Assembly: GCA_025924495.1 (NCBI GenBank)
Contig: JAICIG010000427.1
Location: 1-6,773 of the forward strand
Direction of reading: 5' to 3'
DNA from: Pirellulales bacterium
GTDB taxonomy: Bacteria > Planctomycetota > Planctomycetia > Pirellulales > JAICIG01
Length of the DNA: 6,773 nt
The first letter of the stretch is position 1. Each line of letters opens with the position of its first letter. Positions 1-6,199 of the stretch are shown here, piece by piece. Both the position numbers and the translations under genes were made by a program. The notes beneath the pieces were generated by a model. The model was not told the DNA's origin. It worked only from the letters and a program-made list of their open reading frames with translations, and did no database searches.

Positions 1-494
1 GGGCAGGCGGTCAAATATCCCAACCGTTCGTTGAAAGCATAGGTAACCTTGGCTTCGAGCAGATCGTCGATGGCGTTGATCTGCTGCCAGGCGGCCTGCA
101 GGTCGAGGCCGCTGTGCATCACCTGAATGCGCAGGTGATCCTCTTCATTGATCATCAAGCTGATTTGCTCGTTCTGGTCGATGGCTACGCCGCGAGCGCC
201 TTCGCTTTCGGCGTGCTCGCGGCTGATCAGCTGCCGCTCGACTAGAAACTGGCGGTCGAGCCCTTCCAGCTTGTTGACGTCGAGGTATTCCTGATGGGCA
301 TCTTTGATTTGCAGGATTCGATCGCGCAGCGACCGCTCGAGCTCCGCGCGATCGGAACTGTTCGCCCGGCTGATGAATGGATAATCGGCCAGGTTCCGGG
401 CCAACCGGATACGACTGCTGATCACGATGTCCGACTCAGGGCCGGACCCGCGAAGCCACTCGCCACTGCTGCGCGCTAGCTCATCGATTTGCAC
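1..494 (-). CDS. mcsB: Protein-arginine kinase McsB, N-terminal part (gene cut by window edge)
   Basis: McsB phosphorylates arginine residues on proteins; in Bacillus this marks them for the ClpCP protease. The minus-strand frame stays open for 164 codons to the window edge. Visible landmarks are GPESDIVISSRIRLARN (about residues 18-34), the start of the phosphagen-kinase-type catalytic domain with its nucleotide-binding arginines, then MINEEDH (114-120) with the catalytic glutamate, and YAFNERLGYLTAC (152-164). The last Cys matches the conserved active-site cysteine of the family, so the window stops right at the catalytic loop. The family is usually about 350-360 residues, so just under half is present. 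The GTG at 494-492 is chosen because it lies four bases after the mcsA stop and gives the usual short lead before the GP-SD-V-SSRIRLARN block; a GAAAGG at 508-513 inside mcsA could be its ribosome site, though 13 bases is a long spacing. No in-frame ATG lies nearby. It is almost certainly co-transcribed and possibly translationally coupled with mcsA. Confidence 0.93.
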   Translation of the reverse strand, partial: MQIDELARSSGEWLRGSGPESDIVISSRIRLARNLADYPFISRANSSDRAELERSLRDRILQIKDAHQEYLDVNKLEGLDRQFLVERQLISREHAESEGARGVAIDQNEQISLMINEEDHLRIQVMHSGLDLQAAWQQINAIDDLLEAKVTYAFNERLGYLTAC

Positions 495-498
495 GGCG

Positions 499-999
499 TC
501 ACGAAGACCTTTCGATCTGGCGAATTTCGTCGCGGAGTTTGGAAGCCCGCTCGTATTCTTCGCTCTGGATGGCTTCTTTCATCTCCCGCCTAAGGCGGAT
601 CAATTCAGTCTGCCGGTCCGTGTTGAGCGGAGAATGGCGGGGACGCTTGCCCACATGGGTGCTCTCGCCGTGGATGTTTAAAATCAACGGATCCAGCTCT
701 TTTTGAAAGCAAACGTAGTCATGCGGACAGCCCAGCCGCCCTTGATTGCGGAATTCGAAAAACGTGATGCCGCAGATCGGGCAGGCTTGCTGGTCGAGCC
801 GAGCCAGCTCCTCGGCCGTGCCTCCGACGAGCTGCTGCGCCAGCGCTCCGGCCAGGTTCGAGCTGCTGGATGGTTCGTTATCCGACTCGGTCAGATACTC
901 GCGAGCATGCTCTTCGCACAGATGCAATTCTTGAGGTTTGCCGCCTGTGAGTTCGGTGATGTGAAAAGTCGCCGGCTTTTCGCACTTGAGACACTTCAT
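499..999 (-). CDS. mcsA: McsA: zinc-binding, UVR-domain activator of the McsB arginine kinase
   Basis: This 166-residue protein has the McsA layout. An N-terminal cysteine pair C3-x2-C6 is followed by C28-x2-H31, a serine-rich linker (about 38-48), a second metal site with C73-x2-C76 and then C91 and C97 (GCPHDYVC), and a C-terminal UVR helix pair at about 131-163 (LRREMKEAIQSEEYERA onward). In Gram-positive bacteria McsA binds zinc, and binds and activates McsB. UVR motifs also occur in UvrB/UvrC and ClpC, where they mediate protein contacts. The first site here is CxxC/CxxH rather than four cysteines, and the second has a C-x5-C spacing, so the metal ligands may include histidine (H31, H93). 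It is the first gene of the pair with mcsB. The ATG at 999 fits because it directly begins the MKCLKC site. No good Shine-Dalgarno sequence precedes it (only AAAAGA about 10 bases upstream). Regulation is probably from the promoter at 1059-1086. Confidence 0.93.
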   Translation of the reverse strand: MKCLKCEKPATFHITELTGGKPQELHLCEEHAREYLTESDNEPSSSSNLAGALAQQLVGGTAEELARLDQQACPICGITFFEFRNQGRLGCPHDYVCFQKELDPLILNIHGESTHVGKRPRHSPLNTDRQTELIRLRREMKEAIQSEEYERASKLRDEIRQIERSS

Positions 1000-1058
1000 C
1001 GCACCAATCTTTTACGCCCAACAGCGCACATCTGGTCAGGTCGGGAAACGCTGCGGGA

Positions 1059-1086
1059 ATTCTAACAGTACCCCCCTCCCTGTCAA
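1059..1086 (-). promoter_or_regulatory. Near-consensus sigma70-type promoter for mcsA-mcsB
   Basis: Read on the minus strand, a perfect -35 box TTGACA (1086-1081) is followed by a 16-base spacer and a -10 box TAGAAT (1064-1059, five of six consensus bases). Transcription would start near 1052, giving a leader of about 50 bases before the mcsA ATG. The spacer contains a GGGAGGGGGG run. No heat-shock CIRCE or CtsR heptad repeat is visible around it. This is sequence matching only, but it is the best promoter in the window and is correctly placed for the operon. Confidence 0.7.
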
Positions 1087-1087
1087 C

Positions 1088-1102
1088 CCGAGCTAAGCTC
1101 GG
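1088..1102. repeat. Perfect inverted repeat abutting the mcsA -35 box
   Basis: CCGAGC-TAA-GCTCGG is a perfect 6-base inverted repeat with a 3-base centre, one base upstream of the mcsA -35 hexamer and between the divergent mcsA and trpE genes. No T-run follows on either strand, so it is not an intrinsic terminator. Its position suits an operator or activator site, but no regulator is known from the sequence. Confidence 0.35.
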
Positions 1103-1163
1103 CACGCGCGCCGTAAGCCTTGCGTATAGAAACGGATAGGTAAGACGAGTGCGCGACGAAGCG

Positions 1164-1180
1164 GGCTCCGCGCTGGAGCC
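1164..1180 (+). other. Short hairpin in the presumed trpE leader
   Basis: GGCTCC-GCGCT-GGAGCC forms a 6-base stem with a 5-base loop about 40 bases before the trpE start. It could lie in the untranslated leader. There is no small reading frame with clustered Trp codons in 1100-1220 and no T-run after the stem, so classical ribosome-mediated attenuation is not supported. Confidence 0.25.
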
Positions 1181-1220
1181 GGTTGCTGCTGCCAAACGGG
1201 GGTGCTAAGCTGGGCCTTCC

Positions 1221-2759
1221 ATGACTCATTATCCCGATTTCGAAACGTTTTCCCGCCTGGCCCGCGGCGTTCAACTGGTTCCCGTCTACCGTCGGTTGGC
1301 GGGCGATACGCTGACCCCTGTCACCGCTTTTCGCAAGATCGATTCCGGCGCGTCGGCTTGCTTGTTCGAGAGCGTGATCGGCGGTGAAAAGGTGGGGCGC
1401 TACAGCTTTCTAGCGGCCGATCCATTTTTGCTGATCGAGGCCCGCGGTTCGCGGGTGACTGTTACCGATCTGACGGATTCGCAGCCCAACTGCGCTGAGT
1501 TCCACGCGGAAGATCCCCTGGCCGAATTGCAGCTTCGCGTGAGCGCCTTTCGCGCCGCGACGCTGCCCGAGCTGCCGCCCTTCTGTGGCGGCGCGGTAGG
1601 CTACGCCGGTTACGACACCGTGCGGTACACCGAGCATCTGCCGAACGCGCCGACCGACGATCGCGAATTGCCTGATCTGGCGTTTGCATTTTTCGACCAT
1701 ATCGTCGTGTTCGACAACGTTCGCAAAACATTGACGGTCGTGGCAATGGCCCGCTTGGAAGGGATGCAGGCCGATTTAGGCGAGGCCTATGCCGACGCCT
1801 GCCGACGCGTGGACGAGCTCGTCTCACGGCTGGCTTCGCCCGAGGCCAGCGTGCAACTTACCGACATCGATTTGCACGGCGAGCCGCAACTGGATTATCG
1901 ATCGAACTTCGGCGAGGAAGAGTTCGAAGCCGCGGTAGAGAAATGCCTGGAATACATTCGCGCGGGCGATATCTTTCAGGTGGTCTTGAGTCAGCGCCTG
2001 CAGGCCACGGTGCACTCGCCTCCGTTCGAGATTTATCGCACCTTGCGCGTGGTCAATCCCAGCCCGTTCATGTTTTACTTGCGGACTCCGCAAGTCACCT
2101 TGGTCGGCAGCTCGCCGGAAATTCTCGTCCGAGTCATGGACGGCCGCGTGACGGTGCGCCCGCTGGCGGGCACGCGGCCACGCGGCGCCACCGAAGAGGA
2201 AGACCGGCGGTTGGCTGAGGAGTTGCTCGCCGATCCCAAGGAGCGCGCCGAGCATGTGATGCTGGTGGACTTGGGGCGAAACGATGTCGGGCGGGTGGCT
2301 CGCTATGGCAGTGTGGCGCTGACCGACGTGATGACGATCGAGCGCTACAGTCACGTGATGCACATTACATCGAATGTCACCGGGCAATTGGCGTCGGGAC
2401 GAGACTCGTTCGACGCCCTGCGGGCGTGTCTGCCCGCCGGCACCGTTTCGGGCGCCCCGAAAGTGCGCGCAATGCAGATCATTGACGAGCTCGAGCCGCA
2501 CCGCCGCGGCCCTTATGCCGGCGCCGTCGGCTATATCGACTTCAACGGCAACATGGATACCTGCATCGCGCTGCGGACGATCGTCGTGCAAGGCGATCAG
2601 GCGTATGTGCAAGCCGGGGCAGGAATCGTTGCCGACAGTATTCCTCAATCTGAATATCAAGAGACGTTGAATAAAGCTCGGGGGCTGCTCAAAGCGATTG
2701 AGCTGACCGAGCAGCGGTTGATCGACCGGGACTACGTCGAGCAGCGGCGCGGTTGCTAA
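1221..2759 (+). CDS. trpE: Anthranilate synthase component I (TrpE)
   Basis: TrpE converts chorismate, with ammonia supplied from glutamine by TrpG, into anthranilate and pyruvate, the first committed step of tryptophan synthesis. The 512-residue length is normal. The N-terminal domain carries the FES motif (49-51) that corresponds to the tryptophan feedback site, followed by VGRYSFLA; the other part of that site, NPSPFMFY (279-286), is also intact, so feedback inhibition is expected. The chorismate-binding domain shows LVGSSPE (294-300), [10 protein letters not shown] (313-322), [15 protein letters not shown] (341-355), YSHVMH (376-381), [11 protein letters not shown] (404-414), GAVGYID (434-440) and AGAGIVADS (465-473). 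The GTVSGAPK and MLVDLGRND context fits anthranilate synthase better than aminodeoxychorismate or isochorismate synthase, though PabB cannot be excluded by motif alone. An in-frame TAA at 1206-1208 limits the start to the ATG at 1221; no clear Shine-Dalgarno sequence precedes it. No trpG or other trp gene is adjacent, so the partner subunit must be encoded elsewhere. Confidence 0.96.
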   Translation: MTHYPDFETFSRLARGVQLVPVYRRLAGDTLTPVTAFRKIDSGASACLFESVIGGEKVGRYSFLAADPFLLIEARGSRVTVTDLTDSQPNCAEFHAEDPLAELQLRVSAFRAATLPELPPFCGGAVGYAGYDTVRYTEHLPNAPTDDRELPDLAFAFFDHIVVFDNVRKTLTVVAMARLEGMQADLGEAYADACRRVDELVSRLASPEASVQLTDIDLHGEPQLDYRSNFGEEEFEAAVEKCLEYIRAGDIFQVVLSQRLQATVHSPPFEIYRTLRVVNPSPFMFYLRTPQVTLVGSSPEILVRVMDGRVTVRPLAGTRPRGATEEEDRRLAEELLADPKERAEHVMLVDLGRNDVGRVARYGSVALTDVMTIERYSHVMHITSNVTGQLASGRDSFDALRACLPAGTVSGAPKVRAMQIIDELEPHRRGPYAGAVGYIDFNGNMDTCIALRTIVVQGDQAYVQAGAGIVADSIPQSEYQETLNKARGLLKAIELTEQRLIDRDYVEQRRGC

Positions 2760-2851
2760 CTCGGCGCCAAGGCAGCAGATGGCGATTCCCCTGGATAGGT
2801 GGTAGAACTTGCTGACGGCCGTCGTCCCTCAGGCTGCCTTTCGGCGCCGAG
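2760..2851 (+). other. Long stem-loop directly after the trpE stop codon
   Basis: Bases 2760-2776 pair with 2833-2851 as nine pairs, a two-base bulge (2841-2842) and eight more pairs, with a 56-base apical region that itself contains the palindrome GACGGCCGTC (2814-2823). The stem starts one base after TAA. No T-run follows directly, so it is not a textbook intrinsic terminator. It may protect the 3' end of the trpE message, pause or terminate transcription with help from Rho, or belong to a structured RNA. I do not recognise a named RNA family. Confidence 0.5.
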
Positions 2852-2911
2852 GGCGCGGTCTGCTGGTGTTTTCCAAATCGCGGACTTCGCCTAGAATGCC
2901 GGCGAGCAAGC

Positions 2912-2943
2912 CGATGAGCGTCGTACGCTCGGCGATGATTTTT
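2912..2943 (+). terminator. Weak intrinsic terminator candidate downstream of trpE
   Basis: GAGCGT-CGT-ACGCTC (2916-2930) is a perfect 6-base stem with a 3-base loop, extended at the base by a T-G pair, one mismatch and two GC pairs (2912-2913 with 2933-2934). Five T residues (2939-2943) follow after four bases. The gap and short T-run make it a weak candidate. Its position about 155 bases after the trpE stop and just before the FKBP promoter candidate is sensible. Confidence 0.35.
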
Positions 2944-2955
2944 GAAGTTGCTCGC

Positions 2956-2983
2956 TTGCACAGTCGCCCGCCTGCATTGTATT
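2956..2983 (+). promoter_or_regulatory. Weak promoter candidate for the FKBP gene
   Basis: TTGCAC (2956-2961), a 16-base spacer and TGTATT (2978-2983) resemble -35 and -10 boxes (three and four of six consensus bases). Transcription would start about 100 bases before the ATG. The match is weak and is listed mainly because a separate promoter is expected here. Confidence 0.22.
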
Positions 2984-3077
2984 TCCACGCCGCCCCAGAA
3001 CTTGCAGGCTGCCGCCGGCGGACAGGCCAGAGCTACCGTGCAATCGCCAACTCGGGGCAAGTTCCATCGAATTCCAG

Positions 3078-3084
3078 AAAGGGA
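3078..3084 (+). promoter_or_regulatory. Ribosome binding site of the FKBP gene
   Basis: AAAGGGA lies five bases before the ATG at 3090. It is the clearest Shine-Dalgarno match in the window and, with the signal peptide that begins right at that ATG, settles the start codon. Confidence 0.65.
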
Positions 3085-3089
3085 TTGAA

Positions 3090-3851
3090 ATGAGAGTGTT
3101 GTTTCTATTGGTCTTAGCCCTAGGCGTAGGGACGGCGTCGGCCCAGGCAGCTCAGCCGGCAGGCAAAAGCGGCAAGGCAAAGCCGGCGGCCAAGGCGCCT
3201 GCGGAGGAGGTTGATGCCGCCGCCGACTCCGACTCTCCGGCTGCAAAGAAATTGTCGCCCGCGGAAGAAAAGGCCTTGATGAAAAAGGCCAGCTACGTGT
3301 TTGGGATGGAAATCGGTCGCAACATCAAGTCGCAACAAATGGAAGTCGATCAGGACGAGTTCTTGCGCGGCATGGAAGACGCTATCGCCGGCAAGGATTC
3401 GGAGATGTCCGAGGAAGAAACACAGCAGGTGCTGTCCGAAATCCAAAACCTCTTTGCATCGCGCCAGCGAGACAAAAACGCCACGTTCTTGACTGCCAAC
3501 AAGAAAAAGGAAGGCGTGAAGACCACGCCCAGCGGTTTGCAATACAAGGTGCTCAAGAGCGGCAAGGGCAAGTCGCCTAAGCCGACCGACACGGTCACGA
3601 CCAATTACAAAGGCACGTTAGTGAACGGGCAGGAGTTTGATAGTTCTTACAAGCGCGGTCAGCCCGCCAGCTTTCCGGTGAATCAAGTCATCCCCGGTTG
3701 GACCGAAGCGTTGCAAATGATGAAGGTCGGCGACAAGTGGCAGCTCTTTATCCCTTCGAATCTGGCTTATGGTCCGCAAGGCCGTCCGCCAGTGATTCCG
3801 CCCGATGCGACCTTGATCTTCGAACTCGAATTGCTGGGCATCGAAGACTAA
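3090..3851 (+). CDS. Secreted FKBP-type peptidyl-prolyl cis-trans isomerase (FkpA/Mip-like)
   Basis: This 253-residue protein catalyses cis-trans isomerisation of X-Pro bonds and probably acts as a folding helper outside the cytoplasm. Residues 1-18 form a signal peptide (MRVLFLLVLALGVGTASA, cleavage likely after ASA or a few residues later). A Lys/Ala/Pro-rich low-complexity linker (20-55) follows. Residues about 56-138 are a charged helical segment, starting SPAEEKALMKKASYVFGMEIG, that matches the N-terminal dimerisation domain of FkpA and Mip. The FKBP domain spans about 144-253, with pocket residues recognisable by comparison with FKBP12: Y173, F183-D184, F195, V200-I201, W204, Y227 and F244 in LIFELELL. 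There is no lipobox cysteine, so it is predicted to be soluble rather than a lipoprotein. It appears to be a single-gene transcript: a ribosome site at 3078 before it and a strong terminator after it. Family assignment is secure; the client proteins are unknown. Confidence 0.94.
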   Translation: MRVLFLLVLALGVGTASAQAAQPAGKSGKAKPAAKAPAEEVDAAADSDSPAAKKLSPAEEKALMKKASYVFGMEIGRNIKSQQMEVDQDEFLRGMEDAIAGKDSEMSEEETQQVLSEIQNLFASRQRDKNATFLTANKKKEGVKTTPSGLQYKVLKSGKGKSPKPTDTVTTNYKGTLVNGQEFDSSYKRGQPASFPVNQVIPGWTEALQMMKVGDKWQLFIPSNLAYGPQGRPPVIPPDATLIFELELLGIED

Positions 3852-3898
3852 TCGGCGGCGAAAAAGCAAGCTGACAAGCGCGGTACTGTTACATTGCG

Positions 3899-3936
3899 AG
3901 CGGCAGGAGATGTTGATTCTCCTGCCGCTTTGTTTT
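3899..3936 (+). terminator. Strong intrinsic terminator of the FKBP gene
   Basis: AGCGGCAGGAGA (3899-3910) and TCTCCTGCCGCT (3918-3929) form a perfect 12-base stem with a 7-base loop, followed at once by TTGTTTT. It begins 47 bases after the FKBP stop. The T-run is on the plus-strand side only, so it terminates rightward transcription and does not serve the converging minus-strand gene. Confidence 0.9.
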
Positions 3937-4128
3937 GCGCTGGAACATGATCGCTTGGGTAAATCGCATTGGGCGTAGCGATTTCGCAATCGACGCAAGC
4001 CGCCGACGACAACTTCGTATGGCCGCCAAACAACCGCGATCGCCGTTCAATCTTCGCTCGCCTAGGCGACTGCAGCCCTGGCGGCGCAACGAAGCTCGTC
4101 GGACCAATGAACCGCCCGCGCTCGCGCG

Positions 4129-5142
4129 TCAGAAACCGCGCGCCGCGATGATGTCATCGAAATCGCGCAGGTGGTAATCGATCCGGGCGTAATCCAATAC
4201 GCGGCACAACCCGCGCAGCGCGACGCCCATTCCATCCGGTCCGCTGAAGCCGCCGAATTGACCGCCGCCTTTGACATGCGGCTCGAGATCGAGGAACACG
4301 CCCGGGACGCCGCGGCGGTCCAGTTGCTGATGCAAGGCGGGAATGTGCTGGCGGAAGTCTCGCAAGATGAGTTCGTGCGCCGAGTGCCCGATATCTGCCG
4401 GCACGAAGTTCTTCAGCGCGTCCTCATCGATGTGGCCCGGCTTCTCTGGAGGCTTCGGATGCCGGTAGTCCTTAATGTGCATCCAGCCGATGCCGGGACG
4501 CATGGCTTCATACTGCGCAAACACTTCAGCGGCCGTATAGCCTTGGCAGAGAATATTGGCAGCGTCGAAGATCAAAACGAGCGCCGGATGATTCACCTGG
4601 CGATGGATCTCCGCCATCAGGTAGCCCGTCTGGCCGACCAAATTGGCTTCCACTTCCAGGCCGAACGTCAGGTCGGAGCGATGGCACGTTTCAGCAATCT
4701 GGCCGAGCTGATCGACTACCTGCGGCACGTGGTCGGCTGGGTTCGTTCCGCGCGGATGGTAGAAGGAGAAGCCGCGGATCAACTTGGTCTCGAACGCATG
4801 CGCCAGCTCGCACGCCTTCTTGACGTCTTTCTCAAGATACTTCTTGAACGGCACGTAGGCGTTCTGCGTGCCGTCTTCCTCGTCCAGCAATTTGACCTTG
4901 CCGATCGGCGAGCCGATCGAGGCGACGTTCAGCCCGTACTCATCCTCGAGATGACGAATCTGTTGGATCTCTTTGACCGTCAGCTTCATCACATTCTTGA
5001 TGCCTTCGCCGACATCGATAAAGCGGAGGCTGTAAAACTGCAGGCCCAGCGCGGCGAACGCGGAAAACTGCTGAACGGCGGTCTTCTGATTGGCGGCTTC
5101 ATCGGCGAAGCCGCTGAGAACGACGCGGGGATTGTCGGACAT
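4129..5142 (-). CDS. TIM-barrel sugar phosphate isomerase/epimerase family protein (xylose isomerase-like)
   Basis: The 337-residue protein belongs to the AP-endonuclease-2 / xylose isomerase-like barrel family, which includes sugar and inosose isomerases, epimerases and dehydratases. It begins VVLSGFADEAA, typical of the first strand. Candidate metal ligands lie at the usual strand ends: E163 in FGLEVEAN, D193 in LVLIFDAANIL, H222 (with D225) in WMHIKDY, and E287 in FLDLEPHVKGGG. This E-D-H-E set supports a divalent-metal active site. The substrate is not predictable. The start at 5142 (MSDNPRVV) is preferred over the ATG at 5217, because the extra 25 residues look unlike the family; a GGA lies nine bases upstream of 5142. 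It diverges from the oxidoreductase at 5456, and such pairs often act on the same polyol or sugar. No terminator is obvious downstream; an AAATCGC/GCGATTT inverted repeat (3961-3984) lies about 145 bases past the stop. Confidence 0.9.
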   Translation of the reverse strand: MSDNPRVVLSGFADEAANQKTAVQQFSAFAALGLQFYSLRFIDVGEGIKNVMKLTVKEIQQIRHLEDEYGLNVASIGSPIGKVKLLDEEDGTQNAYVPFKKYLEKDVKKACELAHAFETKLIRGFSFYHPRGTNPADHVPQVVDQLGQIAETCHRSDLTFGLEVEANLVGQTGYLMAEIHRQVNHPALVLIFDAANILCQGYTAAEVFAQYEAMRPGIGWMHIKDYRHPKPPEKPGHIDEDALKNFVPADIGHSAHELILRDFRQHIPALHQQLDRRGVPGVFLDLEPHVKGGGQFGGFSGPDGMGVALRGLCRVLDYARIDYHLRDFDDIIAARGF

Positions 5143-5455
5143 ATCGTCGGATCCATTAAGCGGGCGAAACGGAAAGAGGTCATTGTTAAGAGCCGGGCCG
5201 TTTGTCGCAAGTGCCAAAACCGCAACAAGATGTCAGCAACATTCTTGGCCGCAAGCCTTTTCGGCCCTGGCGTCGCGCATTAAGCTGGCAGGCGCTTGTT
5301 TCTTTCAAGTTCCTTGCTGCTTCTCAGGAGCCAAAGGGAGCGCAAGGAGCGAATCGAAGGAAGAAGAGATTAGGTTAGGGAGCCTGTCTTCACGTCTCCC
5401 TGCATCCTCGCGTATCAACTTGTTTGAGGCGTTGCTCAAGCTTACAGGGTCGCCA
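5143..5455. other. Divergent intergenic region between the isomerase and the oxidoreductase
   Basis: This 313-base stretch has no convincing gene. A frame open from 5090 into the oxidoreductase crosses it, but its N-terminal part overlaps the isomerase and lacks family similarity. Seen here are a possible minus-strand promoter (5182-5210), a purine-rich segment with repeated GGAGC units (about 5324-5366), and an AGGGAG/CTCCCT inverted repeat (5377-5382 with 5396-5401, 13-base loop) about 55 bases before the oxidoreductase ATG. No clear plus-strand promoter was found. Confidence 0.55.
5182..5210 (-). promoter_or_regulatory. Promoter candidate for the isomerase gene
   Basis: On the minus strand TTGCGA (5210-5205), a 17-base spacer and AACAAT (5187-5182) match the -35 and -10 consensus at four of six bases each. 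The -10 box ends 40 bases before the start codon at 5142, which is a normal distance and also favours that start over the ATG at 5217, which would lie upstream of the promoter. The match is modest. Confidence 0.32.
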
Positions 5456-6199
5456 ATGCAGTTTGCTCAGTCAGATCGCTCATTGCGCGCCGGCATGGTC
5501 GGCATGGGCATGATCTTCGACGAGACGTACCGTCCTTTCTTCGAGCATGCTCATGCTCGCGGGTTGTTCGATCCGCACTTTGGCGTCTGCCAGGTTCCCC
5601 TGGCCGCGGTGGCAAGTCGAACGGGCAAACGGGCCGAGGCCTATCGCCGTGCGGCGCAAGGGAAGGTTGGCGAGTTTCAAAGCTTTCAAGGCGCCGACTC
5701 CGTCGAACAATTGCTGAAAACGGACGTCGACTTCGTCTGCATCGCGACGCCCGATGATCGGCACTTCGCCGCGGCCAAAGCGGCGTTGCTGGCCGGCAAA
5801 CACGTGCTGATTGAGAAGCCTTCGGTGCTGTCGCTGGATGAATTAGACGAGTTGGAGCGGCTGGCAAAAGAAAAAAAGGTCTTGGCCAAGGTTGTCTACC
5901 ACAAGCTGCTCGATCCCGATCATAAGAAGCTGCGCACGCTGGTCGCCGATGGCGATCTGAAACACGTTAACAACGGCTATTGCACGTTGCTCGAGCCCAA
6001 GACCATCTCGGGCAGCCAGTTTGCCGAATGGATCGTCGGCCGCAACCCCGGCACGTACGTCGCGGTGCATTACATCAAGTTGATTGACTTCACGTTCGGC
6101 GGACGGCTGAAGAGCGTTTCGTGTACCGGCCAGCGCGGACTGGTCGGCCCTGCGGATTGTCCGACCTGTGATTCAACTCAATTGCTGATGATTTACTAA
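5456..6199 (+). CDS. Gfo/Idh/MocA family oxidoreductase, N-terminal part up to an in-frame TAA
   Basis: The 247-residue frame encodes the NAD(P)-binding half of a Gfo/Idh/MocA oxidoreductase, a family that oxidises or reduces sugars and polyols. The Rossmann strand and glycine loop is AGMVGMGMIFDETYRP (12-27), followed by VDFVCIATPDDRHF (91-104), GKHVLIEKPS (114-123) with the hallmark Glu-Lys-Pro (120-122), and VVYHKLLDPDH (147-156). The start of the C-terminal alpha/beta domain includes YVAVHYIKLIDF (201-212), where H205 or K208 could be catalytic. Family members are usually 350-450 residues, so this product stops about 185 residues short. The frame upstream of 5456 is open, but ATG 5456 is best placed: AGGG lies six bases before it and it gives the normal short lead to the glycine loop. 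The gene diverges from the isomerase. The truncated product would lack the sheet that completes the substrate pocket and is probably inactive unless the stop is an error or is read through. Confidence 0.85.
   Translation: MQFAQSDRSLRAGMVGMGMIFDETYRPFFEHAHARGLFDPHFGVCQVPLAAVASRTGKRAEAYRRAAQGKVGEFQSFQGADSVEQLLKTDVDFVCIATPDDRHFAAAKAALLAGKHVLIEKPSVLSLDELDELERLAKEKKVLAKVVYHKLLDPDHKKLRTLVADGDLKHVNNGYCTLLEPKTISGSQFAEWIVGRNPGTYVAVHYIKLIDFTFGGRLKSVSCTGQRGLVGPADCPTCDSTQLLMIY

Larger units (their letters stand above)
2760..3089. other. Gene-free stretch between trpE and the FKBP gene
   Basis: This 330-base stretch holds no convincing gene. Open frames in it (for example plus strand 2809-3093) are rich in Arg, Pro and Ser, have no recognisable domain and no ribosome site, and look like chance frames of GC-rich DNA. 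What can be seen, in order, is a long imperfect stem-loop immediately after the trpE stop (2760-2851), a smaller hairpin followed by TTTTT (2912-2943), a weak promoter candidate (2956-2983) and a good ribosome site (3078-3084). The layout fits the end of one transcript and the start of the next. Confidence 0.6.

Noticed and set aside
1034..1044. GGTCAGGTCGG near mcsA as a possible CtsR site
   Set aside because: CtsR sites are direct AGTCAAA-type heptads; this matches only partially and has the wrong spacing.
1100..1220. Trp leader peptide or T-box-like attenuator ahead of trpE
   Set aside because: No short frame with clustered Trp codons, no T-box sequence and no terminator with a T-run are present.
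1824..2660. Long open frame on the minus strand (278 codons)
   Set aside because: It lies entirely antisense to trpE, and its His/Arg/Gln-rich product has no recognisable domain; it is a shadow of codon bias in GC-rich DNA.
2809..3093. Small plus-strand frame between trpE and the FKBP gene
   Set aside because: It starts with TTG, has no ribosome site or recognisable domain, and overlaps the FKBP start; no support as a gene.
3961..3984. AAATCGC/GCGATTT inverted repeat as terminator of the isomerase
   Set aside because: It lies about 145 bases past the stop, has a 10-base loop and no T-run beyond the stem on the minus strand; too weak to call.
4058..4069. 12-base palindrome TCGCCTAGGCGA downstream of the isomerase
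   Set aside because: It has no loop, no T-run and no link to a promoter; a single palindrome of this size can occur by chance.
4171..5283. 370-codon open frame on the plus strand
   Set aside because: It is antisense to the isomerase gene, which has clear family motifs and metal ligands; the plus-strand product shows none.
5090..5455. N-terminal extension of the oxidoreductase frame from 5090
   Set aside because: The extra 122 residues overlap the isomerase coding region and do not resemble the family; the glycine loop expected near the N-terminus follows ATG 5456 closely.
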